Both the position numbers and the translations under genes were made by a program. From Terriglobia bacterium (lineage in GTDB: Bacteria > Acidobacteriota > Terriglobia > Bryobacterales > Bryobacteraceae), in the NCBI GenBank assembly GCA_020073615.1, contig JAIQEX010000002.1, positions 1 to 64,000 of the forward strand: a stretch of 64,000 bases of DNA, written 5' to 3'. Below the pieces are notes generated by a model. It was given only the letters and a program-made list of their open reading frames with translations, made no database searches and had not been told where the DNA came from. Positions within the stretch are counted from its first letter, which is position 1. Each line of letters starts with the position of its first letter. This document shows positions 18,269 to 26,303 of the stretch, in pieces.

Positions 18269-18303
18269 CCGGCACAACGCAGTGCCGGCCGCTCCAGAGC
18301 GGC
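18269..18303 (+). promoter_or_regulatory. Tandem hairpins in the leader of the sugar transferase
   Basis: CCGGCAC and GTGCCGG form a perfect 7-bp stem with a six-base loop (18269-18288). It is followed at once by GCCGCT / AGCGGC with a CCAG loop (18288-18303). The two share one base and lie between the antiterminator gene and the ribosome-binding site (GGAGG, 18326-18330). They could be an attenuator or a loading element for the NusG paralogue. Confidence 0.4.
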
Positions 18304-18339
18304 GGCCAACGTTGTTGCCTATACCGGAGGAAAAAGCCA

Positions 18340-19542
18340 ATGAGTGTAACAGGACACTTCATAGGGCCGGAAGTGATATCGCCGGCCGAACTGCTGAAGA
18401 ACGTGCCTAGACCGGCAAGAGGTCCAGTCTCAGTCGAGGGGCTGGCGGGCGTGGGGGTGCTTCCGCAAGAGCAATTCCTGAGCATGCTCTATCTGGAGCG
18501 AAAACGGACCGAGCGTTCCCGCATGCCGTTCGTGCTCATGTTGCTCTCATCGTCCCGGCTGCTGCGGGCCACTCACCAGAGCGGGGCCTTCGATAAGGTC
18601 GTGTGCGCGCTGTCGGGTTCAACCCGCGAGACGGACACAAGGGGCTGGTACAAGGAAGGGTCCACCATCGGGGTCATCTTTACGGAAATCGGCGCGGACG
18701 CCGACGGGCAGACCGTCACCAACGCCCTCCTTACCAAAGTCACCAACGCCCTTTCCAGTGTTCTGAGTATCGAACAGATCAACGAGATCAGCTTATCCTT
18801 CCACGTGTTCCCCGACGACTGGGACGACCAGGATCCCGGCACTCCCGCCGATTTGACTCTGTACCCGGACATCTCGGCAGGCGGCGGAGAGAAAACGGCA
18901 CGTCTGGTCAAACGGATGATGGACATTGCCGGCAGCCTTCTCGCTTTGCTAATCTTCTCGCCCGTGCTGTTCCTGGTTGCCGCACTGATCAAACTGACGT
19001 CGCACGGACCCGTTCTTTTCCAGCAGGAGCGCCTGGGTCATCGCGGCAAGCCATTCCGATTCCTCAAATTCCGATCCATGCATCTCCAGACCGACGAGAC
19101 CATTCACAAAGACTACGTGAAACTCTTCATATCGGGAAAGACAGACGCGGTGAAATCCCAGAACAACGGGAACAACGGGAACAACGTATACAAGCTGACG
19201 CACGACCCGCGGGTGACGCCGATCGGACGATTCCTGCGGAAAACCAGCCTGGACGAACTACCCCAGCTCATCAATGTTCTAAAGGGCGAGATGTCGCTTG
19301 TGGGGCCGCGGCCGCCCATCCGCTATGAAGTCGCCTGCTACGAAATCTGGCACCGGGACCGCCTCCTGGTGGTGCCCCCGGGGATCACCGGGTTGTGGCA
19401 AGTCGAGGGGCGGAGCAAAGTTACATTCGACGAGATGGTTCGCCTGGACCTGAAGTATGCCACGTCGTGGTCGCTGTGGCTGGACATCAAGATCCTCATG
19501 CGAACTCCCCGGGCCGTGCTGATGGGCGCGGGCGCCTATTGA
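18340..19542 (+). CDS. Polyprenyl-phosphate sugar-1-phosphate transferase (priming enzyme of exopolysaccharide synthesis)
   Basis: The protein has 400 residues and starts at the ATG with GGAGG nine bases upstream. The C-terminal half is the bacterial sugar transferase domain: one membrane segment ([20 protein letters not shown]), [49 protein letters not shown] and [11 protein letters not shown]. These enzymes move a sugar phosphate from UDP-sugar to undecaprenyl phosphate and so start each repeat unit. The N-terminal part (residues ~40-170; [19 protein letters not shown]) has no membrane helices. It is an uncharacterised soluble domain, unlike the four-helix N-terminus of WbaP, and looks distantly like a degenerate GGDEF fold. 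The linker contains an asparagine/glycine run (NNGNNGNN). Confidence 0.88.
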   Translation: MSVTGHFIGPEVISPAELLKNVPRPARGPVSVEGLAGVGVLPQEQFLSMLYLERKRTERSRMPFVLMLLSSSRLLRATHQSGAFDKVVCALSGSTRETDTRGWYKEGSTIGVIFTEIGADADGQTVTNALLTKVTNALSSVLSIEQINEISLSFHVFPDDWDDQDPGTPADLTLYPDISAGGGEKTARLVKRMMDIAGSLLALLIFSPVLFLVAALIKLTSHGPVLFQQERLGHRGKPFRFLKFRSMHLQTDETIHKDYVKLFISGKTDAVKSQNNGNNGNNVYKLTHDPRVTPIGRFLRKTSLDELPQLINVLKGEMSLVGPRPPIRYEVACYEIWHRDRLLVVPPGITGLWQVEGRSKVTFDEMVRLDLKYATSWSLWLDIKILMRTPRAVLMGAGAY

Positions 19543-19603
19543 GCCCCGGCGCCTGGCAGTCCAGCCGCAGGGAGATCCATTCCATCAGTCGAAAGGAGCA
19601 TTC

Positions 19604-20605
19604 ATGATCAGAGTCGGCGTTATTGGTTATGGCTACTGGGGCCCGGTCGTGGCGCGCAATTTTCGCGGCACCGACGGCTGTGAACTGGTTGCCGTATGTG
19701 ACAAGAGTCCCAGCCTGCTGGAGCGCGCCAGGAAGAACTGCCCGGGCGTCCAGGTCACGTGCGATGCGGCAGAAGTAGTTGGCTCGCCAAACATCGACGC
19801 GGTAGCCGTGATCACTCCCGTATGGACGCACTTCGAGCTGGCCAAGGCGGCCCTGGAGAACGGGAAACACGTCTTTGTCGAAAAACCGTTCACCTCGACT
19901 GCCGCCCAAGCCGAGCAGCTCATTGAGCTGGCGCTCAGCAAGAACCTGCAAATCATGGTGGACCACACCTTCCTCTTCACCGGCGCGGTGCGCAAGATCC
20001 GCCAGTTGATCGACGACGGTACGCTAGGCAAGTTGTATTACTACGATTCGACGCGGGTCAACCTGGGCCTGTTCCAGCACGACGTCAATGTCATCTGGGA
20101 CCTGGCGCCTCACGATCTATCGATCGTGGACCACGTCACGGCAGAGACGCCGGAGTTTGTGGTGGCCACCGGCCAGACGCATCTGAACGGATTCGAGGAT
20201 CTGGCCTACATCACGATCTATTTCACCGGCAAAATGCTGGCGCACATCAATGTCAACTGGCTCTCTCCGGTAAAGGTGAGAACTACCCTGATTGGCGGCG
20301 AGAAGAAGATGCTCGTTTGGAACGACCTGGACGCCGACGAGAAGATCAAAGTGTACGACAAGGGCGCCGAAATCAAGAACGGGTCGGGCGTTTACGACCT
20401 GCTGGTGAGTTATCGATCCGGCGATATGTGGGCCCCGAAGATCGAGCAGACCGAAGCTCTGGCCGCGGAGGCGAAGTACTTCGTCCATTGTGTCTCCAAC
20501 AACGTCAAACCGTTCAACGATGGAGCGGCCGGTCTGCGGGTCGTCCGCATGCTCGAGGCAGCCGAGAAGTCGCTCAAGCAGCGCGGAACGCCGGTTCGCG
20601 TATGA
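19604..20605 (+). CDS. Gfo/Idh/MocA-family sugar oxidoreductase (WbpB/WlbA-like)
   Basis: The protein has 333 residues with an N-terminal Rossmann fold (VGVIGYGYWGP, residues 4-14) and the family signature VFVEKPFTS with its conserved lysine. The second domain contains DLAPHDLSIVDHV, where the histidine is likely catalytic. Together with the next two genes it matches the order oxidoreductase, N-acetyltransferase, aminotransferase of the WbpB-WbpD-WbpE (WlbA-B-C) pathway. In that pathway this enzyme oxidises C3 of UDP-N-acetylglucosaminuronate. That assignment is inferred from gene order and motif type; related enzymes act on other nucleotide sugars. It shares a four-base stop/start overlap (ATGA) with the acetyltransferase. 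Confidence 0.82.
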   Translation: MIRVGVIGYGYWGPVVARNFRGTDGCELVAVCDKSPSLLERARKNCPGVQVTCDAAEVVGSPNIDAVAVITPVWTHFELAKAALENGKHVFVEKPFTSTAAQAEQLIELALSKNLQIMVDHTFLFTGAVRKIRQLIDDGTLGKLYYYDSTRVNLGLFQHDVNVIWDLAPHDLSIVDHVTAETPEFVVATGQTHLNGFEDLAYITIYFTGKMLAHINVNWLSPVKVRTTLIGGEKKMLVWNDLDADEKIKVYDKGAEIKNGSGVYDLLVSYRSGDMWAPKIEQTEALAAEAKYFVHCVSNNVKPFNDGAAGLRVVRMLEAAEKSLKQRGTPVRV

Positions 20606-21099
20606 GCACCGACCTGAGTATCGCTCCCGACGTCAAGCTGGGCGAAAACGTCAAGCTGGCCAGGTTCATCAATCTGTATGGCTGCGAGGTGGGTGATAAC
20701 ACCAAAATCGGCGCGTTTGTCGAGATTCAGAAGAACGCGAAAGTAGGGAAGAATTGCAAGGTCTCCAGCCACACCTTCATCTGCGAAGGGGTCACCATCG
20801 AGGATGAGGTATTCATCGGACACGGAGTAGTGTTCATCAACGACACTTACCCGCGGGCTACGAGCGCCACGGGGGCACTGCAGACGGAACAGGACTGGAA
20901 GGTCGAGGCCACGCTCGTCAAGAAGGGCGCCTCGATCGGGTCGGGCGCGACGATCCTTTCCAAGGTGACTATTGGGGAAGGGGCGATCGTCGGCGCCGGC
21001 AGCGTGGTAACCAAGAGCGTGCCGGCCCATGCGATAGTGGCCGGAAACCCAGCCAGAGTGCTGCGCAGCATCGCGGGCGCGGTGTGCGGAAAGGATTGA
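20602..21099 (+). CDS. Hexapeptide-repeat N-acetyltransferase (WbpD/WlbB-like)
   Basis: This 165-residue protein consists almost entirely of left-handed beta-helix hexapeptide repeats (IAPDVKLGENVKL; VGDNTKIGAFVEIQKNAKVGKNCKV; SIGSGATILSKVTIGEGAIVGAGSVV). It has the family's extended loop (FINDTYPRATS) and C-terminal VPAHAIVAGNPARVL. Such enzymes acetylate the 3-amino group of UDP-2-acetamido-3-amino-uronate using acetyl-CoA. Translation is probably coupled to the upstream oxidoreductase through an ATGA overlap, and the next gene begins one base after its stop codon. Confidence 0.85.
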   Translation: MSTDLSIAPDVKLGENVKLARFINLYGCEVGDNTKIGAFVEIQKNAKVGKNCKVSSHTFICEGVTIEDEVFIGHGVVFINDTYPRATSATGALQTEQDWKVEATLVKKGASIGSGATILSKVTIGEGAIVGAGSVVTKSVPAHAIVAGNPARVLRSIAGAVCGKD

Positions 21100-21100
21100 T

Positions 21101-22315
21101 ATGGCCGACGGTAAGATTCCATTCCTGGACCTGGTGGCTCCTCATGAGGAACTGAAGGCCGAGCTGTGCGAGGTGTTTGCCGCGGCTTTGCGGACCGGGG
21201 CATTTGTGGGCGGGGCTATGGTGGAAGGCTTCGAGCGGGACTTTACCGCATTCTGCGGCACGCAGCACGCGGTGGGCGTATCCAGCGGCACGGACGCGTT
21301 GCGGTTCGCTCTGGTGGCGGCCGGCGTGAAGAAAGACGCCATCGTGGTTACCGTCCCGAATACGTTTATCGCCACCACCGAAGCGATCACCCAGGCCGGG
21401 GCGCATCCCGATTTCGTGGACATCGACGAGCGCACCTACAACATGGATCCCGAAAAGCTCAGGGAGTACCTGGAAGTGCAATGCTCCGTCGACCGGTCCT
21501 CCGGGGAACTGATCAAACGGGGCTCTGGACGGCCCGTGGCCGCCCTGGTTCCCGTGCACCTGTACGGACAGATGGCGGACATGGACCCCATCCTGGAGTT
21601 GGCCGAGCGATTCAACCTGGTGGTTATCGAAGATGCCTGCCAGGCGCACGGGGCGGAGTACTATTCCCGGCGCGAGCAGCGCTGGCGGAAAGCCGGCTCG
21701 ATGGGAAAGGCGGCCGCTTTCAGCTTCTACCCGGGCAAGAACCTGGGCGCCTGTGGGGAAGGCGGCGCCGTCACCACCGACGACGGGGAGCTGGCGCGCA
21801 AGGTCCGCATGCTGCGGGATCACGGTCAGAGCCGCAAGTACTACCACGAGATGGAAGGGTACAATGGCCGCCTGGACGCGATTCAGGCGGGCATCCTGGC
21901 GGCCAAACTGAAACGCCTTCCGGAGTGGAACGCGCTCCGGCGGGAGGCGGCCGCACGGTACCGCCGGTATTTCGCCGCCGCCGGCGCAGGCGAGTTGGCG
22001 CCTTTCGAATCCGGCCGGGCGAAGGCGGTTTATCACCTGTATGTCGTCCGCGTCCCCGACCGTGACGGACTCATCCGCCATCTGGCCGAGGCGAATATCG
22101 GAACCGGGATCCATTACCCCGTTCCGCTCCATCTGCAGAAGGCCTACGAGAAGCTGGGATACCGGCCCGGCGACTTCCCGATGGCGGAGCGGGTCGCTAC
22201 CGAGATCGTCTCCCTCCCCATGTTTCCTCAGTTGACCGGTGACCAGCAGGTACGGGTGGTGGATGCCGTCGCCGCCGTACCCCTGGAACGCGCGCAGGAC
22301 ATGAGTTTTTGCTGA
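21101..22315 (+). CDS. DegT/DnrJ/EryC1/StrS sugar aminotransferase (WbpE/WlbC-like)
   Basis: The protein has 404 residues with a PLP-dependent fold type I. It begins IPFLDLVAPHEEL, has VSSGTDALRFAL and VVTVPNTFIATTEAI, the aspartate region VIEDACQAHGAEY, and the PLP lysine in FSFYPGKNLGACGEGG (Lys213). An insertion at residues ~125-145 (CSVDRSSGELIKRGSG) is not typical of WbpE but occurs in other members. It would transaminate the 3-keto sugar between the oxidoreductase and acetyltransferase steps. The dehydrogenase making the uronate (WbpA) and the C2 epimerase (WbpI) are not in the window. Confidence 0.88.
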   Translation: MADGKIPFLDLVAPHEELKAELCEVFAAALRTGAFVGGAMVEGFERDFTAFCGTQHAVGVSSGTDALRFALVAAGVKKDAIVVTVPNTFIATTEAITQAGAHPDFVDIDERTYNMDPEKLREYLEVQCSVDRSSGELIKRGSGRPVAALVPVHLYGQMADMDPILELAERFNLVVIEDACQAHGAEYYSRREQRWRKAGSMGKAAAFSFYPGKNLGACGEGGAVTTDDGELARKVRMLRDHGQSRKYYHEMEGYNGRLDAIQAGILAAKLKRLPEWNALRREAAARYRRYFAAAGAGELAPFESGRAKAVYHLYVVRVPDRDGLIRHLAEANIGTGIHYPVPLHLQKAYEKLGYRPGDFPMAERVATEIVSLPMFPQLTGDQQVRVVDAVAAVPLERAQDMSFC

Positions 22316-22329
22316 TATGCGGGCTTTCT

Positions 22330-23547
22330 ATGAACACTGACATCACCACAGCGGCCTTGAAGCTTTTGGCCTACTGTCGCGCAAACGATTGGGCCGGGTA
22401 TGAGCCTTACGATGCACTCAACAGCCGAGTTCTGGCCGCCCTGCCGATCCTGGATCGGACGCTTCCCCGGCTGGTCTTCACGCAGGCGTTGAAGAGAAGT
22501 CCGCTCGACATTCGGCGGCTGCTGCTCATTGGGAAAACACAAAACCCAAAAGCGATCGCCGTCTTCCTGTCGGCTTTCGTGAAGCTCTCGAAACTGGGAG
22601 TGGGATATCAGGCCGGCGACATCGAAATGCTCTTAGAACGGCTGATCGCGCTGCGGTCCCCGAGCTCTCCCTACTGGTGCTGGGGTTACAGTTTCCCCTG
22701 GCAGATGCGTAGAGGCATTGTGCCCCGATGGGCACCCAACCTGGTATGCACGTATTTTGCGGCCGACGCGCTTCTGAGTGCCTACGAGCAGTGCCGGGAC
22801 CCGCGGTGCCTCGACATGGCGGTGAGCGCGGCGGAATACATGCTGAACGAACTCTACTGGACCGATGGAGCATCGGTGGGCTTCAGTTATCCATTGCCCG
22901 GGCTTCGAGGCCAGGTGCACAATGCGAACTTCCTCGCCGCCGCCCTGTTATGCCGGGTGTACAAGCAGACGGGAGACGAAAAGTTCGTCGGACCCGCCCT
23001 CAGAATTGCCCGGTACTCGGCCGGGAAACAGCACGCGGATGGTTCGTGGGACTACGGGGAAGCGCCGTCACAACAATGGAATGACAACTTCCATACCGGA
23101 TTCAATCTATGCGCACTGCGGACGATCGGCCAATGTGCCGGAACAGAGGAGTTCGAATCGTGCCTGCGGCGCGGGTTCGGTTTCTTCCGGGCTCACTTTT
23201 TCAGGGAGGATGGCGCCGTCCGGTACTTCTCCAACCACACCTATCCGATCGACGCTCACTGTGTGGCCCAGAGCATCATTACGCTTCTGGAGCTCAAGGA
23301 TCTCGATCCGGCAGGCAATATCCAGTTGACCGGTTCGGTCTTCCGCTGGGCCATGAAACATCTATGGGATGAACGGGGCTTTTTTTATTATCGGGTCCTC
23401 CGATTCTGCACGATCCGGACCTCATACATGAGATGGACCCAGGCGTGGATGTTTCTCGCACTTTCGACGCTTCTGTCCGATCCGGATCTGGGCATCTCCG
23501 CAGCCACAGTCCAGCCATCCACGGCATCTGTCGAGGTATCGGCATGA
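22330..23547 (+). CDS. Alpha/alpha-toroid protein of unknown function in the exopolysaccharide locus
   Basis: The protein has 405 residues from ATG 22330 (a TTG at 22309 is the alternative). It is helical, with aromatic-rich repeats such as YWCWGYSFPWQ, LYWTDGASVGFSYP, HADGSWDYGEAPSQQWNDNFHTGF and YFSNHTYPIDAHCVAQSI. These look like a six-hairpin toroid as in uronyl epimerases, lyases and unsaturated glucuronyl hydrolases. Similar genes in exopolysaccharide clusters are often mislabelled as aminolevulinate dehydratase. No catalytic residues can be assigned. The start overlaps nothing, but its stop overlaps the next gene's ATG (ATGA), so it belongs to the same operon. A role in modifying acidic sugars is an inference. 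Confidence 0.6.
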   Translation: MNTDITTAALKLLAYCRANDWAGYEPYDALNSRVLAALPILDRTLPRLVFTQALKRSPLDIRRLLLIGKTQNPKAIAVFLSAFVKLSKLGVGYQAGDIEMLLERLIALRSPSSPYWCWGYSFPWQMRRGIVPRWAPNLVCTYFAADALLSAYEQCRDPRCLDMAVSAAEYMLNELYWTDGASVGFSYPLPGLRGQVHNANFLAAALLCRVYKQTGDEKFVGPALRIARYSAGKQHADGSWDYGEAPSQQWNDNFHTGFNLCALRTIGQCAGTEEFESCLRRGFGFFRAHFFREDGAVRYFSNHTYPIDAHCVAQSIITLLELKDLDPAGNIQLTGSVFRWAMKHLWDERGFFYYRVLRFCTIRTSYMRWTQAWMFLALSTLLSDPDLGISAATVQPSTASVEVSA

Positions 23548-24455
23548 GGGCGCTGCCCACCTACGTCTTGATCACCCCGGCGCGGAATGAAGGCCAGTTT
23601 ATCGAATTGACGATCCAGTCCGTGGTGGCGCAAACCGTGCGACCTCTGAAGTGGGTGATCGTGAGCGACGGCTCGACCGACGGGACGGACGAGATCGTCG
23701 GGAAGTACGTGGCGGAGCACCCCTGGATTGAGTTGGTGCGGATGCCCGAGCGCCGCGAACGGCATTTCGCCGGCAAGGTCGATGCCTTCAACGCCGGATA
23801 CGCCAGGATGCGGAATCTGGATTACGAGGTGATCGCGAACCTGGACGGCGACATTTCGTTTGACGAAGGCTACTTCGCTTTCCTCCTTTCAAAACTGGCC
23901 GGGGATCCCGCCCTTGGACTGGCGGGCACGCCCTTCAAAGACGGCGCGAATGGGACCTATGACTATCGTTTCGTCAGCCTCGAGCACGTGTCCGGTGCAT
24001 GCCAGGTGTTTCGACGCCAGTGCTTCGAGGATATTAACGGCTACGTGCCGGTGAAGAGCGGTGGTGTGGATCATGTTGCGCTCATCAGCGCTCGGATGAA
24101 GGGCTGGAAGACCAGGACATTTACGGAAAAGGTGTGTCTGCATCATCGTCCGATAGGAACGGCGCAGCACGGCGTATGGAGTGCGAGATTCCAAACCGGG
24201 GTGAAGGACTACATTCTCGGCGGGCATCCGATTTGGGAATTATTCCGCATGGCCTATCAGATGACCAGAAAGCCGTATCTGGCGGGAGGTCTCACACTCG
24301 GAGCCGGCTACGCCTGGGCGCTGATCCGCCGCGCGGAGAGGCCGGTGTCGCGGGAACTCGTGGCGTTCCACCGGCGCGACCAGATGCAACGGCTGAAGAA
24401 ATGCTTCGCACGGAAACGAGTCCCGGCCAACCAAATCTCGCAGCGTCCCGCCTGA
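23544..24455 (+). CDS. Glycosyltransferase family 2
   Basis: The protein has 303 residues. The GT-A fold begins TYVLITPARNEGQFIELTIQSV, with SDGSTDGTDEIV for nucleotide binding and ANLDGDISFDEGYF, whose DGD acts as the DxD metal site. Then come the acceptor region GYVPVKSGGVDHVALISARMKGWKT and the C-terminal LHHRPIGTAQHGVW. No clear membrane helix is present, so it is a cytoplasmic enzyme adding one sugar to the lipid-linked repeat unit. The donor cannot be told. The ATG overlaps the preceding stop codon. Confidence 0.85.
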   Translation: MRALPTYVLITPARNEGQFIELTIQSVVAQTVRPLKWVIVSDGSTDGTDEIVGKYVAEHPWIELVRMPERRERHFAGKVDAFNAGYARMRNLDYEVIANLDGDISFDEGYFAFLLSKLAGDPALGLAGTPFKDGANGTYDYRFVSLEHVSGACQVFRRQCFEDINGYVPVKSGGVDHVALISARMKGWKTRTFTEKVCLHHRPIGTAQHGVWSARFQTGVKDYILGGHPIWELFRMAYQMTRKPYLAGGLTLGAGYAWALIRRAERPVSRELVAFHRRDQMQRLKKCFARKRVPANQISQRPA

Positions 24456-24460
24456 ACGTG

Positions 24461-25315
24461 ATGGATGCCGCACCCACCCTCGCGATGACCACGCTTTCGA
24501 TGGCTCCGACCCCCTCCACAGACGCGTTGTTGGGCACTGGCGCGGTGGTCCTTCGGGACACAGCGCCAACTGCCGGCCGGCTCATCGTGAATGCGGACGA
24601 CTGGGGAAGGGACCGCGAAACGACCGACCGCACGGTGGAGTGCATCGTCCGCGGAGCGGTTTCGTCCGTCAGCGCCATGATGTTCATGCAGGATTCAGAA
24701 CGTGCCGCGGCAATTGCTCGCGAGCGGGGCATCGATGCCGGCCTCCACCTGAACTTCACGACACCTTTCTCGGCGCCGGGGGTGCCCGCACTGCTCACCA
24801 GGCACCAGCAACGCCTGGCGGCATACCTGCGGCCGCATCGCTTCGCCCAAGTGGTGTTTCACCCCGCGCTCATGCGCTCCTTCGCATACGCCGTTGCGGC
24901 ACAACGTAACGAATTCGTTCGGCTGTACGGGAAGGAACCCGATCGGCTCGACGGCCACCATCACATGCACCTCTGCGCGAACGTGCTTCTGGGCGGGCTT
25001 CTGCCGCCCGGGACTGTGGTTCGGCGCAACTTCTCGTTTTGGCCGGGCGAGAAGAGCTCGTGCAATCTCCTCTACCGCAAAGTGGTGGACGCCGCCCTGG
25101 CGCGGCGCCATCGTCTCACGGACTTCTTCTTCTCGCTCGCGCCGCTCCATCCGCCCGCCCGGCTACAGAGGATATTCGCGCTGGCGCGCGTATCGGCCGT
25201 AGAAGTGGAAACGCATCCGGTCGACCGGAGTGAATACCGGTTCCTGACCGGCGGCGAGATGGCTCACCGGGCCGGCGATCTGGCGGTTGCGTCCGGATTC
25301 GCACTTCGGCGATAG
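24461..25315 (+). CDS. YdjC/ChbG-family carbohydrate deacetylase
   Basis: The protein has 284 residues. The YdjC signature is complete: LIVNADDWGRDRETT (metal-binding aspartates), AGLHLNFT and DGHHHMHLCANV (metal-binding histidines). These enzymes remove N-acetyl groups from N-acetylated sugars. The first ~35 residues (APTLAMTTLSMAPTPSTD) are low-complexity and precede the fold, so the true start may be a later codon; GTG 24458 is an equal alternative. It follows the glycosyltransferase by five bases. With diacetamido sugars made upstream, partial deacetylation of the polymer precursor is a reasonable role. Confidence 0.8.
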   Translation: MDAAPTLAMTTLSMAPTPSTDALLGTGAVVLRDTAPTAGRLIVNADDWGRDRETTDRTVECIVRGAVSSVSAMMFMQDSERAAAIARERGIDAGLHLNFTTPFSAPGVPALLTRHQQRLAAYLRPHRFAQVVFHPALMRSFAYAVAAQRNEFVRLYGKEPDRLDGHHHMHLCANVLLGGLLPPGTVVRRNFSFWPGEKSSCNLLYRKVVDAALARRHRLTDFFFSLAPLHPPARLQRIFALARVSAVEVETHPVDRSEYRFLTGGEMAHRAGDLAVASGFALRR

Positions 25316-25349
25316 CGAATCCGGTTAGATGTGAAGGATCGAGCCAGCC

Positions 25350-26294
25350 ATGCCGGCCGCAGCGCTTCCGCAATTCCGGACCACTACCCAGGACGCAATG
25401 ACCAAGCATATTTGTGTTTGCATCTGCACCTATAGGCGGCCCGACCTTCTCCCACGGCTGTTGGCGGAACTGGACCATCAGGACACCAGGGGAAAGTTCA
25501 CGTACTCGATCGTGGTTGTGGATAACGATCAATCGCGATCGGCGGAGAACGTAGTGTCTGCCTTCGCGCGGGCCACGGCCGTGGCTGTTCGGTACTGCGT
25601 GGAGCCCCGCCAGAATATCGCACTGGCGCGGAACAAGGCCGTCGAAAATGCCAGCGGCGACTTTATCGCCTTCATCGACGACGACGAGTTTCCCACCAGC
25701 CGCTGGCTGCTGACTCTGTTCGAGACCTGCACGAGATATGACGTGGATGGTGTGCTGGGCCCGGTGAAGCCGCATTTCGATGAGGAACCGCCAACCTGGG
25801 TTTTGAAGGGCAGGTTCTACGACCGGCCGACTTACCCGACAGGGTCCGTTATCGCGTGGCGGCAGGGACGAACCGGCAACGTGCTATTGAAACTACCCAT
25901 TCTGACCGGCTTCACCCAACCGTTCCGGCCCGAATTCCGGACTGGCGAGGACCAGGACTTCTTCAGAAGAATGATTGAGCGGGGTCACAGGTTCATCACT
26001 TGCGAGGAGGCGGTTGCGTTCGAGGTGGTGCCTCCCATACGGTGGAAGCGCTCGTTTCTGTTGCGAAGGGCGTTGCTGAGAGGCGCCAGCGCCGTCGTCC
26101 ACCCCACTTTCCGGTATCGCCACCTGGCGAAGTCGGCGGTGGCCATTCCACTGTACACGTCCGCGCTGCCGTTCGCCCTGATACTGGGACAGCACAGCTT
26201 CATGAGCTGCCTGGTCCGCCTCTGTGACCATATAGGCAAAGTCCTTGCCACGCTGCGCATCAACCCGATCAAGATGCCGTACATAACCGATTAG
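25350..26294 (+). CDS. Glycosyltransferase family 2
   Basis: The protein is up to 314 residues. The core begins ICVCICTYRRPDLLPRLL, has IVVVDNDQSRSAENV, ARNKAVENASGDFIAFIDDDEFP (the metal-binding acidic cluster) and GEDQDFFRRMIERG (the catalytic ED-type motif). C-terminal hydrophobic stretches (AIPLYTSALPFALILG) may touch the membrane. Start choice is open: ATG 25350 gives a 16-residue leader unlike the family, while ATG 25398 follows an AGGA site and begins right before the core. Donor and linkage are unknown. Confidence 0.82.
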   Translation: MPAAALPQFRTTTQDAMTKHICVCICTYRRPDLLPRLLAELDHQDTRGKFTYSIVVVDNDQSRSAENVVSAFARATAVAVRYCVEPRQNIALARNKAVENASGDFIAFIDDDEFPTSRWLLTLFETCTRYDVDGVLGPVKPHFDEEPPTWVLKGRFYDRPTYPTGSVIAWRQGRTGNVLLKLPILTGFTQPFRPEFRTGEDQDFFRRMIERGHRFITCEEAVAFEVVPPIRWKRSFLLRRALLRGASAVVHPTFRYRHLAKSAVAIPLYTSALPFALILGQHSFMSCLVRLCDHIGKVLATLRINPIKMPYITD

Positions 26295-26303
26295 AGGCGA
26301 GCG

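Noticed and set aside
23140-23165. tRNA-like TTCGAATC element
   Set aside because: It lies inside a coding gene and no cloverleaf arms can be paired around it.
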